Positions 8,091-15,962 of a stretch of DNA of 64,000 nucleotides are shown here, one piece after another. This DNA comes from Streptomyces sp. NBC_01224 (GTDB lineage Bacteria > Actinomycetota > Actinomycetes > Streptomycetales > Streptomycetaceae). The notes beneath the pieces were generated by a model. It saw nothing but the letters and a program-made list of their open reading frames with translations, did no database searches and was not told where the DNA came from. Position 1 is the first letter of the stretch; every line of letters begins with the position of its first letter. The position numbers and the translations under genes were made by a program. The stretch covers positions 4,397,001 to 4,461,000 of the forward strand of contig NZ_CP108529.1 of NCBI RefSeq assembly GCF_036002945.1, in the 5' to 3' direction.

Positions 8091-9068
8091 TCACACCTGG
8101 GAGCCCGGTATGCGGCTTCTCGGGGGCCTCGGCAAAGGTGGCGTCGGGAAGCCCGGCCGCCGCGGAGCCGGAGCTGCCGGCCGGGCTGCGGGCGTCCTGG
8201 GAGCGCCGGACGCCGGCCTGCTGCCGCACCCGACGGGTTCCTGAGTCAGCCCCCTGTCCCGGTGGCCGATGCGCCGAGTCCCCTTCCGTTCTCCGCGGTG
8301 AGGGACAGCGTGCGGTGATCGATCCGGTACGTCGTCCGGCCGTCCAGGATCGCGAGCAGTTCGCGCTCCAGCTTCATCCGGGGGGGCCGGGCACATCATC
8401 TTGGTGCCTTCGACCCGGCCGAACGTGATGGTGGAACCGGAGACCGCCGCAGTGCCGCGGAACCGATTGCAGCCGAGGGTGCCCTGTACGGAGCCGTCCT
8501 TGCCGAAGCTCAGTTGCGCCTTCTCCTGCGCACCCGCGGGCAGCGACGAGGCGACCGTGCCGGCGACCAGGGTGGTGACCGTCCAGGTGGTGCCGGTGAG
8601 CGGGGCCGGCTGTCGCGCCGTAAGGACGATGGAGTCGCCGTTCTCCGCGGTCAGGGTGAGGGTCTTCTTCGCCACGGCCGCGGTGAGTTCGCCGCTGAAC
8701 GCGCCGGAGATGGCCGCCTCGAACCGCTGGACGTCCTTCTCGCAGGCCATTGAGGTGCTCGTGCCCGGCCCGACCGTGATCGTCTCGCCGTCGATGCGGA
8801 CATCGGCGGTGAAGTGGTTGCAGCCGTAGTTCCCGGTGGCCCGGCCCTTGGAGTCGATCTCGACATGGGCGCCGGAGGGGGCGGCGGTCCGCTTCCCGTC
8901 GACCGTCACCGATTCGACACCCCAGCGGACACCGGTGACGGACAGATCGGTCCGCACGGCGTCACCACCGGAACCGGACCCCGAACCGGCCCCGGCGCCC
9001 GTCTCCGTACCGCAGGCGGCCAGGGCGAGGAGGGCCAGGCCTCCGACGGCCGTACCTTGTTTCCGCAT
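8091..9068 (-). CDS. META-domain lipoprotein, frameshifted near the C terminus
   Basis: The N terminus is a lipoprotein signal (LALLALAACG, lipid Cys19), followed by a Gly/Ser linker and two META (HslJ-like) domains. Repeated motifs are GNYGCNHFTADV and LGCNRFRGTA. HslJ/META proteins are small beta-barrel envelope proteins linked to stress and drug resistance in other bacteria. After residue 230 (TKMMCPAP) the frame passes seven G (8380-8386; C on the coding strand) and continues as non-homologous arginine-rich sequence to 8091. One base fewer would restore MKLERELLAILDGRTTYRI and DHRTLSLTAENG, ending at 8246. The true product is therefore probably about 274 residues. The shift is either an assembly indel or a real mutation. 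Confidence 0.75.
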   Translation of the reverse strand: MRKQGTAVGGLALLALAACGTETGAGAGSGSGSGGDAVRTDLSVTGVRWGVESVTVDGKRTAAPSGAHVEIDSKGRATGNYGCNHFTADVRIDGETITVGPGTSTSMACEKDVQRFEAAISGAFSGELTAAVAKKTLTLTAENGDSIVLTARQPAPLTGTTWTVTTLVAGTVASSLPAGAQEKAQLSFGKDGSVQGTLGCNRFRGTAAVSGSTITFGRVEGTKMMCPAPPDEAGARTARDPGRPDDVPDRSPHAVPHRGERKGTRRIGHRDRGLTQEPVGCGSRPASGAPRTPAARPAAPAPRRPGFPTPPLPRPPRSRIPGSQV

Positions 9069-9105
9069 GCCCCTGGGACGGTCCGGGCAGTCGTCCGGTT
9101 CCCCC

Positions 9106-9906
9106 TCACCCCATCAGGGGCAGCAGCGCGGCGAGATCGGCCCGCTCACCGCTGGCGCTGACCTTCGCCGCGTCGAGTTCCTGGGCCCACTCCGTACGCC
9201 CGGTGGCGAGCCGGATCCAGGTGAGCGGATCGGTCTCGACGACATTGGGCGGCGTACCGCGCGTGTGCTTGGGGCCCTGGACGCACTGGACGACGGCGAA
9301 CGGCGGTACGCGCACCTCGACCGAGCCACCCGGCGCCTTCTCCGCGAGGGCGTCGGCGAGCAGCCGGGTGCAGGCGGCGAGCGCCTGCCGGTCGTACGGG
9401 ATACCGAGGCCGGCCGCCTCGTTCAGATCGTCGGTGTGCACGACGAGTTCGACGGTACGGGTGACCAGGAAGTCGGCCAGCCGCATCGTGCCGGCCCGGG
9501 TCGGCAGCAGCCGGTCCTCCGGGGCGTCGGACACCAGCTCCTCGAACCGCCCGGCAACCTCCCCGTACAACGCGTCCAGGTCCGGACGGTCCGCGGCGAG
9601 CACCTTGGTGTCGTCGGCGATGCGCCCGGCCCGGCCCGCGGTCGAGAACGGCCATTCGAGGAGCGTCAGATCGGGCTTGGGCGAGGCGGGTTCGGGCAGC
9701 TCCGGATTGCGCGTGACGTGCGAGAGCGCCATGGACAGATGGACGGCCAGCTCGCGCACGGTCCAGTCCCCGAGCCGGGTCGGCAGCGCGAGCTGTTCGG
9801 GCGTCAGGGCGCGGACGGCTTCCCGGACGTGGGCGAACTGCGCCAAGACCGCGGTGCGGGTCCTGACCGGGTCGTAGCGGCGGGCTCGTTTCTGGGACGG
9901 CGGCAT
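9106..9906 (-). CDS. Mycothiol-dependent maleylpyruvate isomerase / sterol carrier family protein
   Basis: 266 residues with the DinB-like MDMPI N-terminal fold: AVLAQFAHVREAVRALTPEQ, then GDWTVRELAVHLSMAL with metal-ligand candidate H56, and ELVVHTDDL with H157. The C-terminal quarter resembles the sterol-carrier-like domain that completes this family, ending DLAALLPLMG. Such proteins use mycothiol, the actinobacterial thiol, as cofactor in isomerase or transferase reactions. The substrate here is unknown. It precedes the META gene by 37 nt in the same direction and could be cotranscribed with it. ATG at 9906. Confidence 0.8.
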   Translation of the reverse strand: MPPSQKRARRYDPVRTRTAVLAQFAHVREAVRALTPEQLALPTRLGDWTVRELAVHLSMALSHVTRNPELPEPASPKPDLTLLEWPFSTAGRAGRIADDTKVLAADRPDLDALYGEVAGRFEELVSDAPEDRLLPTRAGTMRLADFLVTRTVELVVHTDDLNEAAGLGIPYDRQALAACTRLLADALAEKAPGGSVEVRVPPFAVVQCVQGPKHTRGTPPNVVETDPLTWIRLATGRTEWAQELDAAKVSASGERADLAALLPLMG

Positions 9907-10105
9907 GGTCCAGGAGCCTAACGACCTCGCCCACGATTGGCAGTGGGAGAAGGAGCGGCGTCCGGGGCCTTCGAATCCAAGGCGGAGGAAGGAGTCGACG
10001 CGGAGCGTCGGCGACTGACGACAACGCCGGAGGCGGAGGTCCCGGACACCGCGACGCCGCTGACAATCGCGGGCGAGGTCGTAAGGGGTGTCCGGCGCGG
10101 TTCAG

Positions 10106-10135
10106 GGTCGGACAGGCCCCGAGCCCTGTCGGACC
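10106..10135 (-). terminator. Terminator of the tetR-family gene
   Basis: Perfect 11-bp stem (10106-10116 with 10125-10135) and 8-nt loop, 7 nt beyond the TetR stop on the minus strand. Confidence 0.7.
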
Positions 10136-10142
10136 GGCTGCC

Positions 10143-10781
10143 TCAGGACCTGGTCGCGAAGTCGCCCAGTCCCTTGTCGAGCAGATCGAAACCGCGCTCG
10201 GCGAGCGCGACGGCATCCGGCGCCACCGCGTCCGCCGACTCCCCCGCCAGCAGCCGCATTTGATTCGCGGAGATGAGGGCGTTGCGGGTGGCGATCAGCT
10301 GGGCGGCCGCGATCCGGGCGAGGGACGGCTCCTCGCCCTCCTCGACCAGGACTTCGGCGAGCAGGTCGAAGGAGCGCATGGAGAACGCGTGGGCCCGGAT
10401 GAGCAGCGCCGGGGTCTCCTGGATCAGCCGGCGCAGCCCGAGCACCACAGGCGCGTCGCTCAGCCCGACGGAGGGGTCACGGGCCTCGATGGCGGCCAGG
10501 AACTGACGCCGCACGGCGGCCGCCGCGGACTCGCCGGGGGCCCGGTCCCGCACCACCCGCGCGACATCACCGATGTGCTCCTCCATGGGAGCGAGGACCA
10601 AGTCCTCCTTGCCGGCGAAGTAGTTGAAGACGGTCATCTTCGACACCTCGGCCGCCTCGGCGATCTCGGCGACCGAGACCTTGTCGAAGCCGCGCTCGGC
10701 GAAGAGCTCGGTGGCCGCGGTCAGCAGACGGTGACGCGTCTGGAGCTTCTTGCGCTCGCGCAGGCTCATCCCCTCAGTCAT
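10143..10781 (-). CDS. TetR/AcrR family transcriptional regulator
   Basis: 212 residues with a standard N-terminal TetR helix-turn-helix at about 20-62 (LLTAATELFAERGFDKVSV, then AEVSKMTVFNYFAGKEDLV). The all-helical C-terminal ligand domain has two conserved-looking segments, PVVLGLRRLIQETPALLIRAHAF and LIATRNALISANQMRLLAGES. Regulators of this kind usually repress a neighbouring efflux gene and release DNA on binding a drug. The divergent gene here is a truncated MFS transporter, so its natural target seems lost. A likely operator is the inverted repeat at 10806-10820 between the two genes. Confidence 0.9.
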   Translation of the reverse strand: MTEGMSLRERKKLQTRHRLLTAATELFAERGFDKVSVAEIAEAAEVSKMTVFNYFAGKEDLVLAPMEEHIGDVARVVRDRAPGESAAAAVRRQFLAAIEARDPSVGLSDAPVVLGLRRLIQETPALLIRAHAFSMRSFDLLAEVLVEEGEEPSLARIAAAQLIATRNALISANQMRLLAGESADAVAPDAVALAERGFDLLDKGLGDFATRS

Positions 10782-10805
10782 GGCATCACTGTACCAGGAT
10801 GAAGA

Positions 10806-10820
10806 TTAATCTCGGATTAA
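10806..10820. promoter_or_regulatory. Candidate TetR operator between divergent genes
   Basis: TTAATC-TCG-GATTAA, a perfect palindrome in an unusually AT-rich patch between the regulator start (10781) and the MFS remnant start (10897). Confidence 0.5.
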
Positions 10821-10896
10821 ATATTGACTCAATACATTTCCATGGCACGGTGGTGCGGCCACAGCAGCACTGCGCCGCTCCGGAGGGGGTCCTGCC

Positions 10897-11442
10897 ATGC
10901 CCACAGGCATGACCGGCCGGCAACGCATCATCGGCTTCATGCTCTGCATCGCCACGATCCTGCCGGCCGTGCTCGACACGGACATCGTTTCGTCGGCGAC
11001 CGTGCCGATCGTCCACGATCTCGATCCGGCGCACGACGCCGACAAGATCTCCTGGCCGATCGCCGCCTGCCGGCTCGCCGCGACCGCGGCACTGCCGCTG
11101 TACGGGAACCTCTGCGACGCGCTCGGCACCAAGAAGGTCTTCATCGGGGCCGTAGCCACCTTCCTGAGCGGTCCGGCGCTGCGCGGACTCGCCGGGTCCA
11201 TGGGCGAGTTGATCGCCGCCCGCGCCGGTGGCGGCCCCGGTCCGAGCCCTGCCCGTACCGCCGAAGGTGAATGCCTGCCGATTCACCGGAACACCGCTGC
11301 CCCACCGGCTGAACGGAATTCCGCGAACTGTCCGCATCTGCACCCCGATGGTCCATCAGCAGGAAATGCACATCCGGCTCGGCGGAATTCCCGGAGCTCC
11401 GGATCCGCCGAACCTACGGAACGAGGACGGCCCCGCCCATGA
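10897..11442 (+). pseudogene. Truncated MFS (DHA2-type) drug exporter
   Basis: The first ~110 residues are clearly the start of a DHA2-family MFS transporter. FMLCIATILPAVLDTDIVSSATVPIV is transmembrane helix 1 with its D motif, followed by ISWPIAACRLAATAALPLYG and DALGTKKVFIGAVATFL, then GSMGELIAARAGGG. A full exporter has about 14 helices and 480-500 residues. Here the frame loses all homology after about base 11235 and runs into proline-rich sequence to 11442, close to the purL terminator. The rest of the gene is absent, so the deletion removed about 1.1 kb. The divergent TetR gene is intact. Confidence 0.85.
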
Positions 11443-11462
11443 ACCGGGCGGGGCCGTCCTCG
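11422..11462 (-). terminator. Terminator of purS-purQ-purL
   Basis: Perfect 17-bp inverted repeat (11422-11438 with 11446-11462) and 7-nt loop, 14 nt beyond the purL stop. No U tract. Confidence 0.8.
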
Positions 11463-11476
11463 AACGGGGTCGGGCG

Positions 11477-13726
11477 TCAGGCGAGCAGACCCGGAATGGT
11501 CTCCTCGTGCGCCGTGCGCAGCTCGCTCAGCGGAATGCTGAACTCGCCCTGGATCTCGATCTCCTCGCCGTCCACGACACCGATACGGGTGGCGGGCAGA
11601 CCCCGCGCCCCGCACATGTCGTTGAAGCGGAGCTCCTCGCTGCGTGGAACGGAGACGACCGCGCGCCCCGCCGACTCGGAGAAGAGGAAGGTGAACGCGT
11701 CCAGACCGTCCGGCACGACCAGCCGGGCACCCTTCCCGCCACGGAGGCAGGACTCGGTGACCGCCTGGATCAGACCGCCGTCGGAGAGGTCGTGCGCCGC
11801 GTCGATCATGCCGTCGCGGGAGGCCGAGATCAGGATCTCGCCGAGCAGCTTCTCGCGGCCCAGGTCGACCTTGGGCGGCATGCCGCCCAGGTGGCCGTGG
11901 ATGACCTCGGACCAGGCCGAGCCGCCGAACTCCTCACGCGTGTCGCCCAGCAGGTAGAGGAGCTGCCCCTCTTCCGCGAAGGCGACCGGTGTACGCCGGG
12001 TGACATCGTCGATCACACCGAGCACGGCCACGACCGGCGTCGGGTGGATCGCCGTCTCACCGGTCTGGTTGTACAGCGACACGTTGCCGCCGGTGACCGG
12101 GGTGCCCAGCTCCAGGCAGCCGTCCGCGAGACCACGGGTGACCTCGGCGAACTGCCACATGACGTCCGGGTCCTCGGGCGAACCGAAGTTCAGGCAGTCC
12201 GAGATCGCGAGCGGCTTGGCGCCGGAGGCGGCGACATTGCGGTACGACTCCGCCAGCGCCAGCTGCGCACCGGTGTACGGGTCGAGCTTGGCGTACCGGC
12301 CGTTGCCGTCGGTCGCCATGGCCACGCCCAGGTTCGACTTCTCGTCGATCCGGACCATGCCGGCGTCCTCGGGCATCGCGAGCACGGTGTTGCCCTGCAC
12401 GAACCGGTCGTACTGGTCCGTGATCCAGGACTTCGACGCCTGGTTCGGCGAAGCGACCAGCTTGAGGACCTGCTCGCGCAGCTCGGCGCCGTTCGCCGGA
12501 CGGGCCAGCTTGCCCGCGTCGTCGGCCTGCAGCGCGTCCTGCCAGGACGGGCGGGCGAACGGGCGGTGGTACGTCGGGCCCTCGTGGGCGACGGACCTCG
12601 GCGGCACGTCCACGATCTGCTCGCCGTGCCAGAAGATCTCCAGCTGCGAGCCCTCGGTCACCTCACCGATGACGGTGGCGATGACGTCCCACTTCTCGCA
12701 GATCTCCAGGAAGCGCTCGACGTGCTGCGGCTCGACGATCGCGCACATGCGCTCCTGCGACTCGCTCATGAGGATTTCCTCGGGCGAGAGGGAGGAGTCG
12801 CGCAGCGGCACGGTGTCCAGCTCGACGCGCATACCGCCGGAGCCTGCGGAGGCCAGCTCCGAAGTGGCGCAGGAAAGGCCCGCACCGCCGAGGTCCTGGA
12901 TACCGGCGACAAGCTTCTCGCCGAAGATCTCCAGGGTGCACTCGATGAGGAGCTTCTCCTGGAACGGGTCGCCGACCTGGACGGCCGGACGCTTCGCCGG
13001 GCCGGTCGACTCGAAGGTCTCCGAGGCCAGGACCGAGACGCCGCCGATGCCGTCGCCGCCGGTGCGGGCGCCGTACAGGATCACCTTGTTGCCGGGGCCG
13101 GAGGCCTTGGCCAGGTGGATGTCCTCGTGCTTCATCACGCCGATGCAGCCTGCGTTGACGAGCGGGTTGCCCTGGTAGCAGGCGTCGAAGACGACCTCGC
13201 CGCCGATGTTCGGCAGGCCCAGGCAGTTGCCGTAGCCGCCGATACCGGCGACGACGCCCGGCAGTACGCGCTTGGTGTCGGGGTGATCGGCCGCGCCGAA
13301 CCGCAGCGGGTCGACGACCGCGACGGGGCGGGCACCCATGGCGAGGATGTCGCGGACGATGCCGCCGACGCCGGTCGCCGCGCCCTGGTAGGGCTCGATG
13401 TACGAGGGGTGGTTGTGCGACTCGACCTTGAAGGTGACCGCGTAACCCTGACCGACGTCGACCACACCGGCGTTCTCGCCGATGCCGACGAGCATCGCGT
13501 CGTTGGCGGGGACCTTCTCGCCGAACTGCTTGAGGTGGACCTTGCTGCTCTTGTACGAGCAGTGCTCGGACCACATCACGGAGTACATGGCGAGCTCGGC
13601 GCCGGTGGGACGGCGGCCCAGGATCTCCCGGATCCGGGCGTACTCGTCCTCCTTGAGGCCGAGCTCCTTCCAGGGCTGCGCGACGTCCGGGGTCTCGGCC
13701 GCGTGCTTGACCGTATCCAGGCTCAT
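11477..13726 (-). CDS. purL: Phosphoribosylformylglycinamidine synthase, large subunit
   Basis: PurL converts formylglycinamide ribotide to the amidine with ATP and ammonia, the fourth purine step, in a complex with PurQ and PurS. The 749-residue small-type PurL has duplicated AIRS-like halves. Recognisable segments are RRPTGAELAMYSVMWSEHCS near 39-58, ATGVGGIVRDILAMGARPVA near 115, GLPNIGGEV, and the second half TGGNVSLYNQTG and AHDLSDGGLIQAVTES. ATG at 13726 is used, since the longer frame upstream overlaps purQ entirely. It overlaps the purQ stop by 4 bp (ATGA), indicating translational coupling. The C-terminal end and terminator are normal. Confidence 0.97.
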   Translation of the reverse strand: MSLDTVKHAAETPDVAQPWKELGLKEDEYARIREILGRRPTGAELAMYSVMWSEHCSYKSSKVHLKQFGEKVPANDAMLVGIGENAGVVDVGQGYAVTFKVESHNHPSYIEPYQGAATGVGGIVRDILAMGARPVAVVDPLRFGAADHPDTKRVLPGVVAGIGGYGNCLGLPNIGGEVVFDACYQGNPLVNAGCIGVMKHEDIHLAKASGPGNKVILYGARTGGDGIGGVSVLASETFESTGPAKRPAVQVGDPFQEKLLIECTLEIFGEKLVAGIQDLGGAGLSCATSELASAGSGGMRVELDTVPLRDSSLSPEEILMSESQERMCAIVEPQHVERFLEICEKWDVIATVIGEVTEGSQLEIFWHGEQIVDVPPRSVAHEGPTYHRPFARPSWQDALQADDAGKLARPANGAELREQVLKLVASPNQASKSWITDQYDRFVQGNTVLAMPEDAGMVRIDEKSNLGVAMATDGNGRYAKLDPYTGAQLALAESYRNVAASGAKPLAISDCLNFGSPEDPDVMWQFAEVTRGLADGCLELGTPVTGGNVSLYNQTGETAIHPTPVVAVLGVIDDVTRRTPVAFAEEGQLLYLLGDTREEFGGSAWSEVIHGHLGGMPPKVDLGREKLLGEILISASRDGMIDAAHDLSDGGLIQAVTESCLRGGKGARLVVPDGLDAFTFLFSESAGRAVVSVPRSEELRFNDMCGARGLPATRIGVVDGEEIEIQGEFSIPLSELRTAHEETIPGLLA

Positions 13727-14403
13727 GCGTTGACCAGCTTCTTGATGATCGAGGTGAAGAAACCGAGGCCGTCGGTACGACCGGTTCCGATCAACGGCTC
13801 GACGGCGTGCTCCGGGTGCGGCATCAGACCGACGACATTGCCTGCGGCGTTGGTGATGCCGGCGATGTCGCGCAGCGAACCGTTGGGGTTCACGTCCAGG
13901 TAGCGGAAGGCGACGCGGCCCTCCGCCTCCAGCTCGTCGAGGACGCGCTCGTCGGCGACGTATCGCCCGTCCATGTTCTTGAGCGGTACGGAGATCTCCT
14001 GGCCCGCGGAGTAGTCCGAGGTCCAGGCGGTCTCCGCGTTCTCGACGCGCAGCTTCTGGTCGCGGCAGATGAAGTGCAGGTGGTTGTTCTGCAGCATCGC
14101 GCCGGGCAGCAGATGCGCCTCGGTCAGGATCTGGAAGCCGTTGCAGATACCGAGGACCGGCATCCCGGCCCGCGCGTTCTCGGTGATCGTCTCCATGACC
14201 GGCGAGAAGCGGGAGATGGCTCCGGCCCGCAGATAGTCGCCGTAGGAGAAGCCGCCCGCCAGGATGACCGCATCGACCTGGTGCAGGTCCTTGTCGCGGT
14301 GCCACAGCGATACGGGTTCGGCGCCCGCGACCCGTACGGCCCTCAGGCTGTCCTTGTCGTCGAGCGTGCCGGGAAAGGTGACGACTCCGATACGAGCAGT
14401 CAC
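13723..14403 (-). CDS. purQ: Phosphoribosylformylglycinamidine synthase, glutaminase subunit
   Basis: PurQ is the class I glutamine amidotransferase that supplies ammonia to PurL. 226 residues begin MTARIGVVTFPGTLDDKDSL. The nucleophile is Cys87 in MPVLGICNGFQIL, and the His/Glu partners are in GLMPHPEHAVE near residue 197. FGGSYGDYLR-like FSYGDYLRAGAI forms the oxyanion region. It starts with GTG at 14403, overlapping the purS stop by 4 bp, and overlaps purL at its other end, so the three genes are one coupled operon. Confidence 0.97.
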   Translation of the reverse strand: MTARIGVVTFPGTLDDKDSLRAVRVAGAEPVSLWHRDKDLHQVDAVILAGGFSYGDYLRAGAISRFSPVMETITENARAGMPVLGICNGFQILTEAHLLPGAMLQNNHLHFICRDQKLRVENAETAWTSDYSAGQEISVPLKNMDGRYVADERVLDELEAEGRVAFRYLDVNPNGSLRDIAGITNAAGNVVGLMPHPEHAVEPLIGTGRTDGLGFFTSIIKKLVNA

Positions 14404-14660
14404 TTCGACTCCTCGGCCTTCTCCACCTTCACGGTGAAGTCCTCGATGACCGTGTTGGCGAGGAAAGTCTCGGCCATCTCGTGAATACGGCTGAGGGCGG
14501 CGTCGTCGACCGGCCCCTCGACCTCGAGCTCGAAACGCTTTCCCTGACGTACGTCCGCGATTCCCTCGAAGCCGAGACGGGGCAGTGCACGCTGCACCGC
14601 CTGTCCCTGCGGGTCGAGGATCTCGGGCTTGAGCATGACGTCGACTACGACGCGTGCCAC
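14400..14660 (-). CDS. purS: Phosphoribosylformylglycinamidine synthase subunit PurS
   Basis: An 86-residue PurS, the small bridging subunit that channels ammonia between PurQ and PurL. The sequence MARVVVDVMLKPEILDPQGQ and then LPRLGFEGIADVRQGKRFEL is typical. GTG at 14660 is preferred over the GTG two codons upstream (14666) because the ribosome binding site gggag overlaps the latter. It is the first gene of purSQL and is divergent from lsr2. Confidence 0.94.
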   Translation of the reverse strand: MARVVVDVMLKPEILDPQGQAVQRALPRLGFEGIADVRQGKRFELEVEGPVDDAALSRIHEMAETFLANTVIEDFTVKVEKAEESK

Positions 14661-15043
14661 TGGCACTCCCGGTGGTGGTGTGGTGCGGCTGTTTCTCCGG
14701 GGGGCTCCCCAGACCCCCGCAGGTTCCCTCAGCCTACCTGGCCAGAAATTCTACGCGGGTAGATATCGAGCACCCTTGATCACGCCCAGATATCGACCGT
14801 GACAGCGCATGGGGAAAATCCTGCGAAAAAAATCCTCACCGGCAGCACACATAGAAGGCTGACACGCGGAGGCAATTGGTTGGTCTTCACAATGCGGCAC
14901 CCACCGCTGTACAAATGATTACCGGGGAATGCAGCATTGCCCCTAAACAGTCGACACCGGTCGACTCACATCCGCCTAACAGCCGGAAGGCCGGCATCAG
15001 CGCATGTCAGACGCGCCGATGCCGTAGGAAAGGACCGATATCC
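14661..15043. promoter_or_regulatory. Divergent purS / lsr2 control region
   Basis: 383 nt without a gene. It contains a direct repeat AGATATCGA at 14762-14770 and 14789-14797, 27 nt apart on the purS side. An A-rich tract near 14822-14832 (seven A) is possible Lsr2-type AT-rich DNA. No riboswitch was recognised. Confidence 0.45.
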
Positions 15044-15379
15044 GTGGCTCAGCGCGTAGTGGTCACGCTCTTCGACGACATCGACGGGGGAGCAGCGGCG
15101 GAAACGGTCACCTTCGCCCTGGACGGGAAGTCGTACGAGATCGACCTCAATCCGTCCAATGCAAAGAAACTGCGCAAGGTCCTGGCGCCGTACATGGCGG
15201 CCGGTCGAAAGCAGACAAATGCCGGTAAGCGCGGCAAGACCCCTGCGTCGTACCGGCACACCTCACTCGCACCCGACCCGGCGGCCGTGCGCGCCTGGGC
15301 CCGCTCCCACCGGATGGAGGTGCCGGCCCGCGGCCGGATCCCCAAGAAGGTCTACGAGGCGTTCCGCGAAGCCAGTTGA
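15044..15379 (+). CDS. lsr2: Lsr2-type nucleoid-associated protein
   Basis: Lsr2 is the actinobacterial H-NS analogue that bridges AT-rich, often horizontally acquired DNA and silences its genes. The 111 residues show the N-terminal oligomerisation domain (MAQRVVVTLFDDIDGG, then TVTFALDGKSYEIDLNPSNA). A basic linker follows, and the C-terminal DNA-binding domain has the minor-groove RGR hook at 96-98 (VPARGRIPKKVYEAFREA). Streptomyces have two Lsr2 paralogues; I cannot tell from sequence alone which this is, though position suggests the SCO4076 (LsrL-type) copy. GTG at 15044 follows aggaccgatatcc and fits the family N terminus exactly. Confidence 0.93.
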   Translation: MAQRVVVTLFDDIDGGAAAETVTFALDGKSYEIDLNPSNAKKLRKVLAPYMAAGRKQTNAGKRGKTPASYRHTSLAPDPAAVRAWARSHRMEVPARGRIPKKVYEAFREAS

Positions 15380-15565
15380 GAACTCGGCCCGCGTCCGGAT
15401 CGCCCCGGACCGGTCGCCGGGGCCGGCCGGCGAACGCTCGCCAACGCTCCGGCGCACCTCTCGGCGACACCCCGTGGCCACCGACTTGCGCTACACCCCT
15501 GCAGGTCGGCTAAAGTCTGGAGCACGCCGAGGGGCAAGGCCGCAAAGCCGAACCTCACGCAGCGT

Positions 15566-15637
15566 GCGGGTGTAGTTCAGTAGCAGAACATCCCCCTTCC
15601 AGGGGGAAGGCGCAGTGTGCAATTCCTGTCACCCGCT
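15566..15637 (+). tRNA. tRNA-Gly (anticodon TCC)
   Basis: Acceptor arm GCGGGTG (15566-15572) pairs with CACCCGC (15630-15636), discriminator T15637. The anticodon loop CTTCCAG sits between TCCCC and GGGGA. CCA is not encoded. A possible -10 TAAAGT is at 15511-15516. Confidence 0.93.
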
Positions 15638-15735
15638 CTGCATCACTCTTACCGACCACTCCGGTGAATCGGGTAGAGTAGTGCTCGCACCGCCCGATGG
15701 ATCTCCTCAAGGGGAGTACAATGAGCGGCAGCAAT

Positions 15736-15808
15736 GCGGACGTGGCTCAGTTGGTAGAGCATCACCTTGCCAAGGTGAGGGTCGCGAGTTCGAATCTCGT
15801 CGTCCGCT
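15736..15808 (+). tRNA. tRNA-Gly (anticodon GCC), copy 1
   Basis: Acceptor GCGGACG (15736-15742) pairs with CGTCCGC (15801-15807), discriminator T15808. Anticodon loop TTGCCAA in a CACCT/AGGTG stem, with T arm GAGTTCGAATCTC. CCA is not encoded. TAGAGT at 15674-15679 is a possible -10 for this gene. A second GCC gene is at 19674. Confidence 0.95.
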
Positions 15809-15823
15809 CTTGATCGGTTTGTT

Positions 15824-15857
15824 CGAAGGCCCTGGTCGATATCGACCAGGGCCTTCG
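15824..15857 (+). terminator. Terminator of the tRNA-Gly pair
   Basis: A perfect 34-nt palindrome (15824-15840 with 15841-15857), forming a long stem with a minimal loop 16 nt after the tRNA. Confidence 0.75.
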
Positions 15858-15962
15858 TCGTATTCTCGTCCGCGCTCCTTGCCTGATGCTCATGACGTTT
15901 GTCATGAGCAGTGGTGACAGCTCGCACTGCCCGCGGCGACGAGCCGGCGGAAATCTGTAGGC

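Noticed and set aside
11228..13903. An 891-residue plus-strand open frame opposite purL
   Set aside because: Composition is Arg/Gly/Val-rich without motifs, and purL on the other strand has full family similarity.
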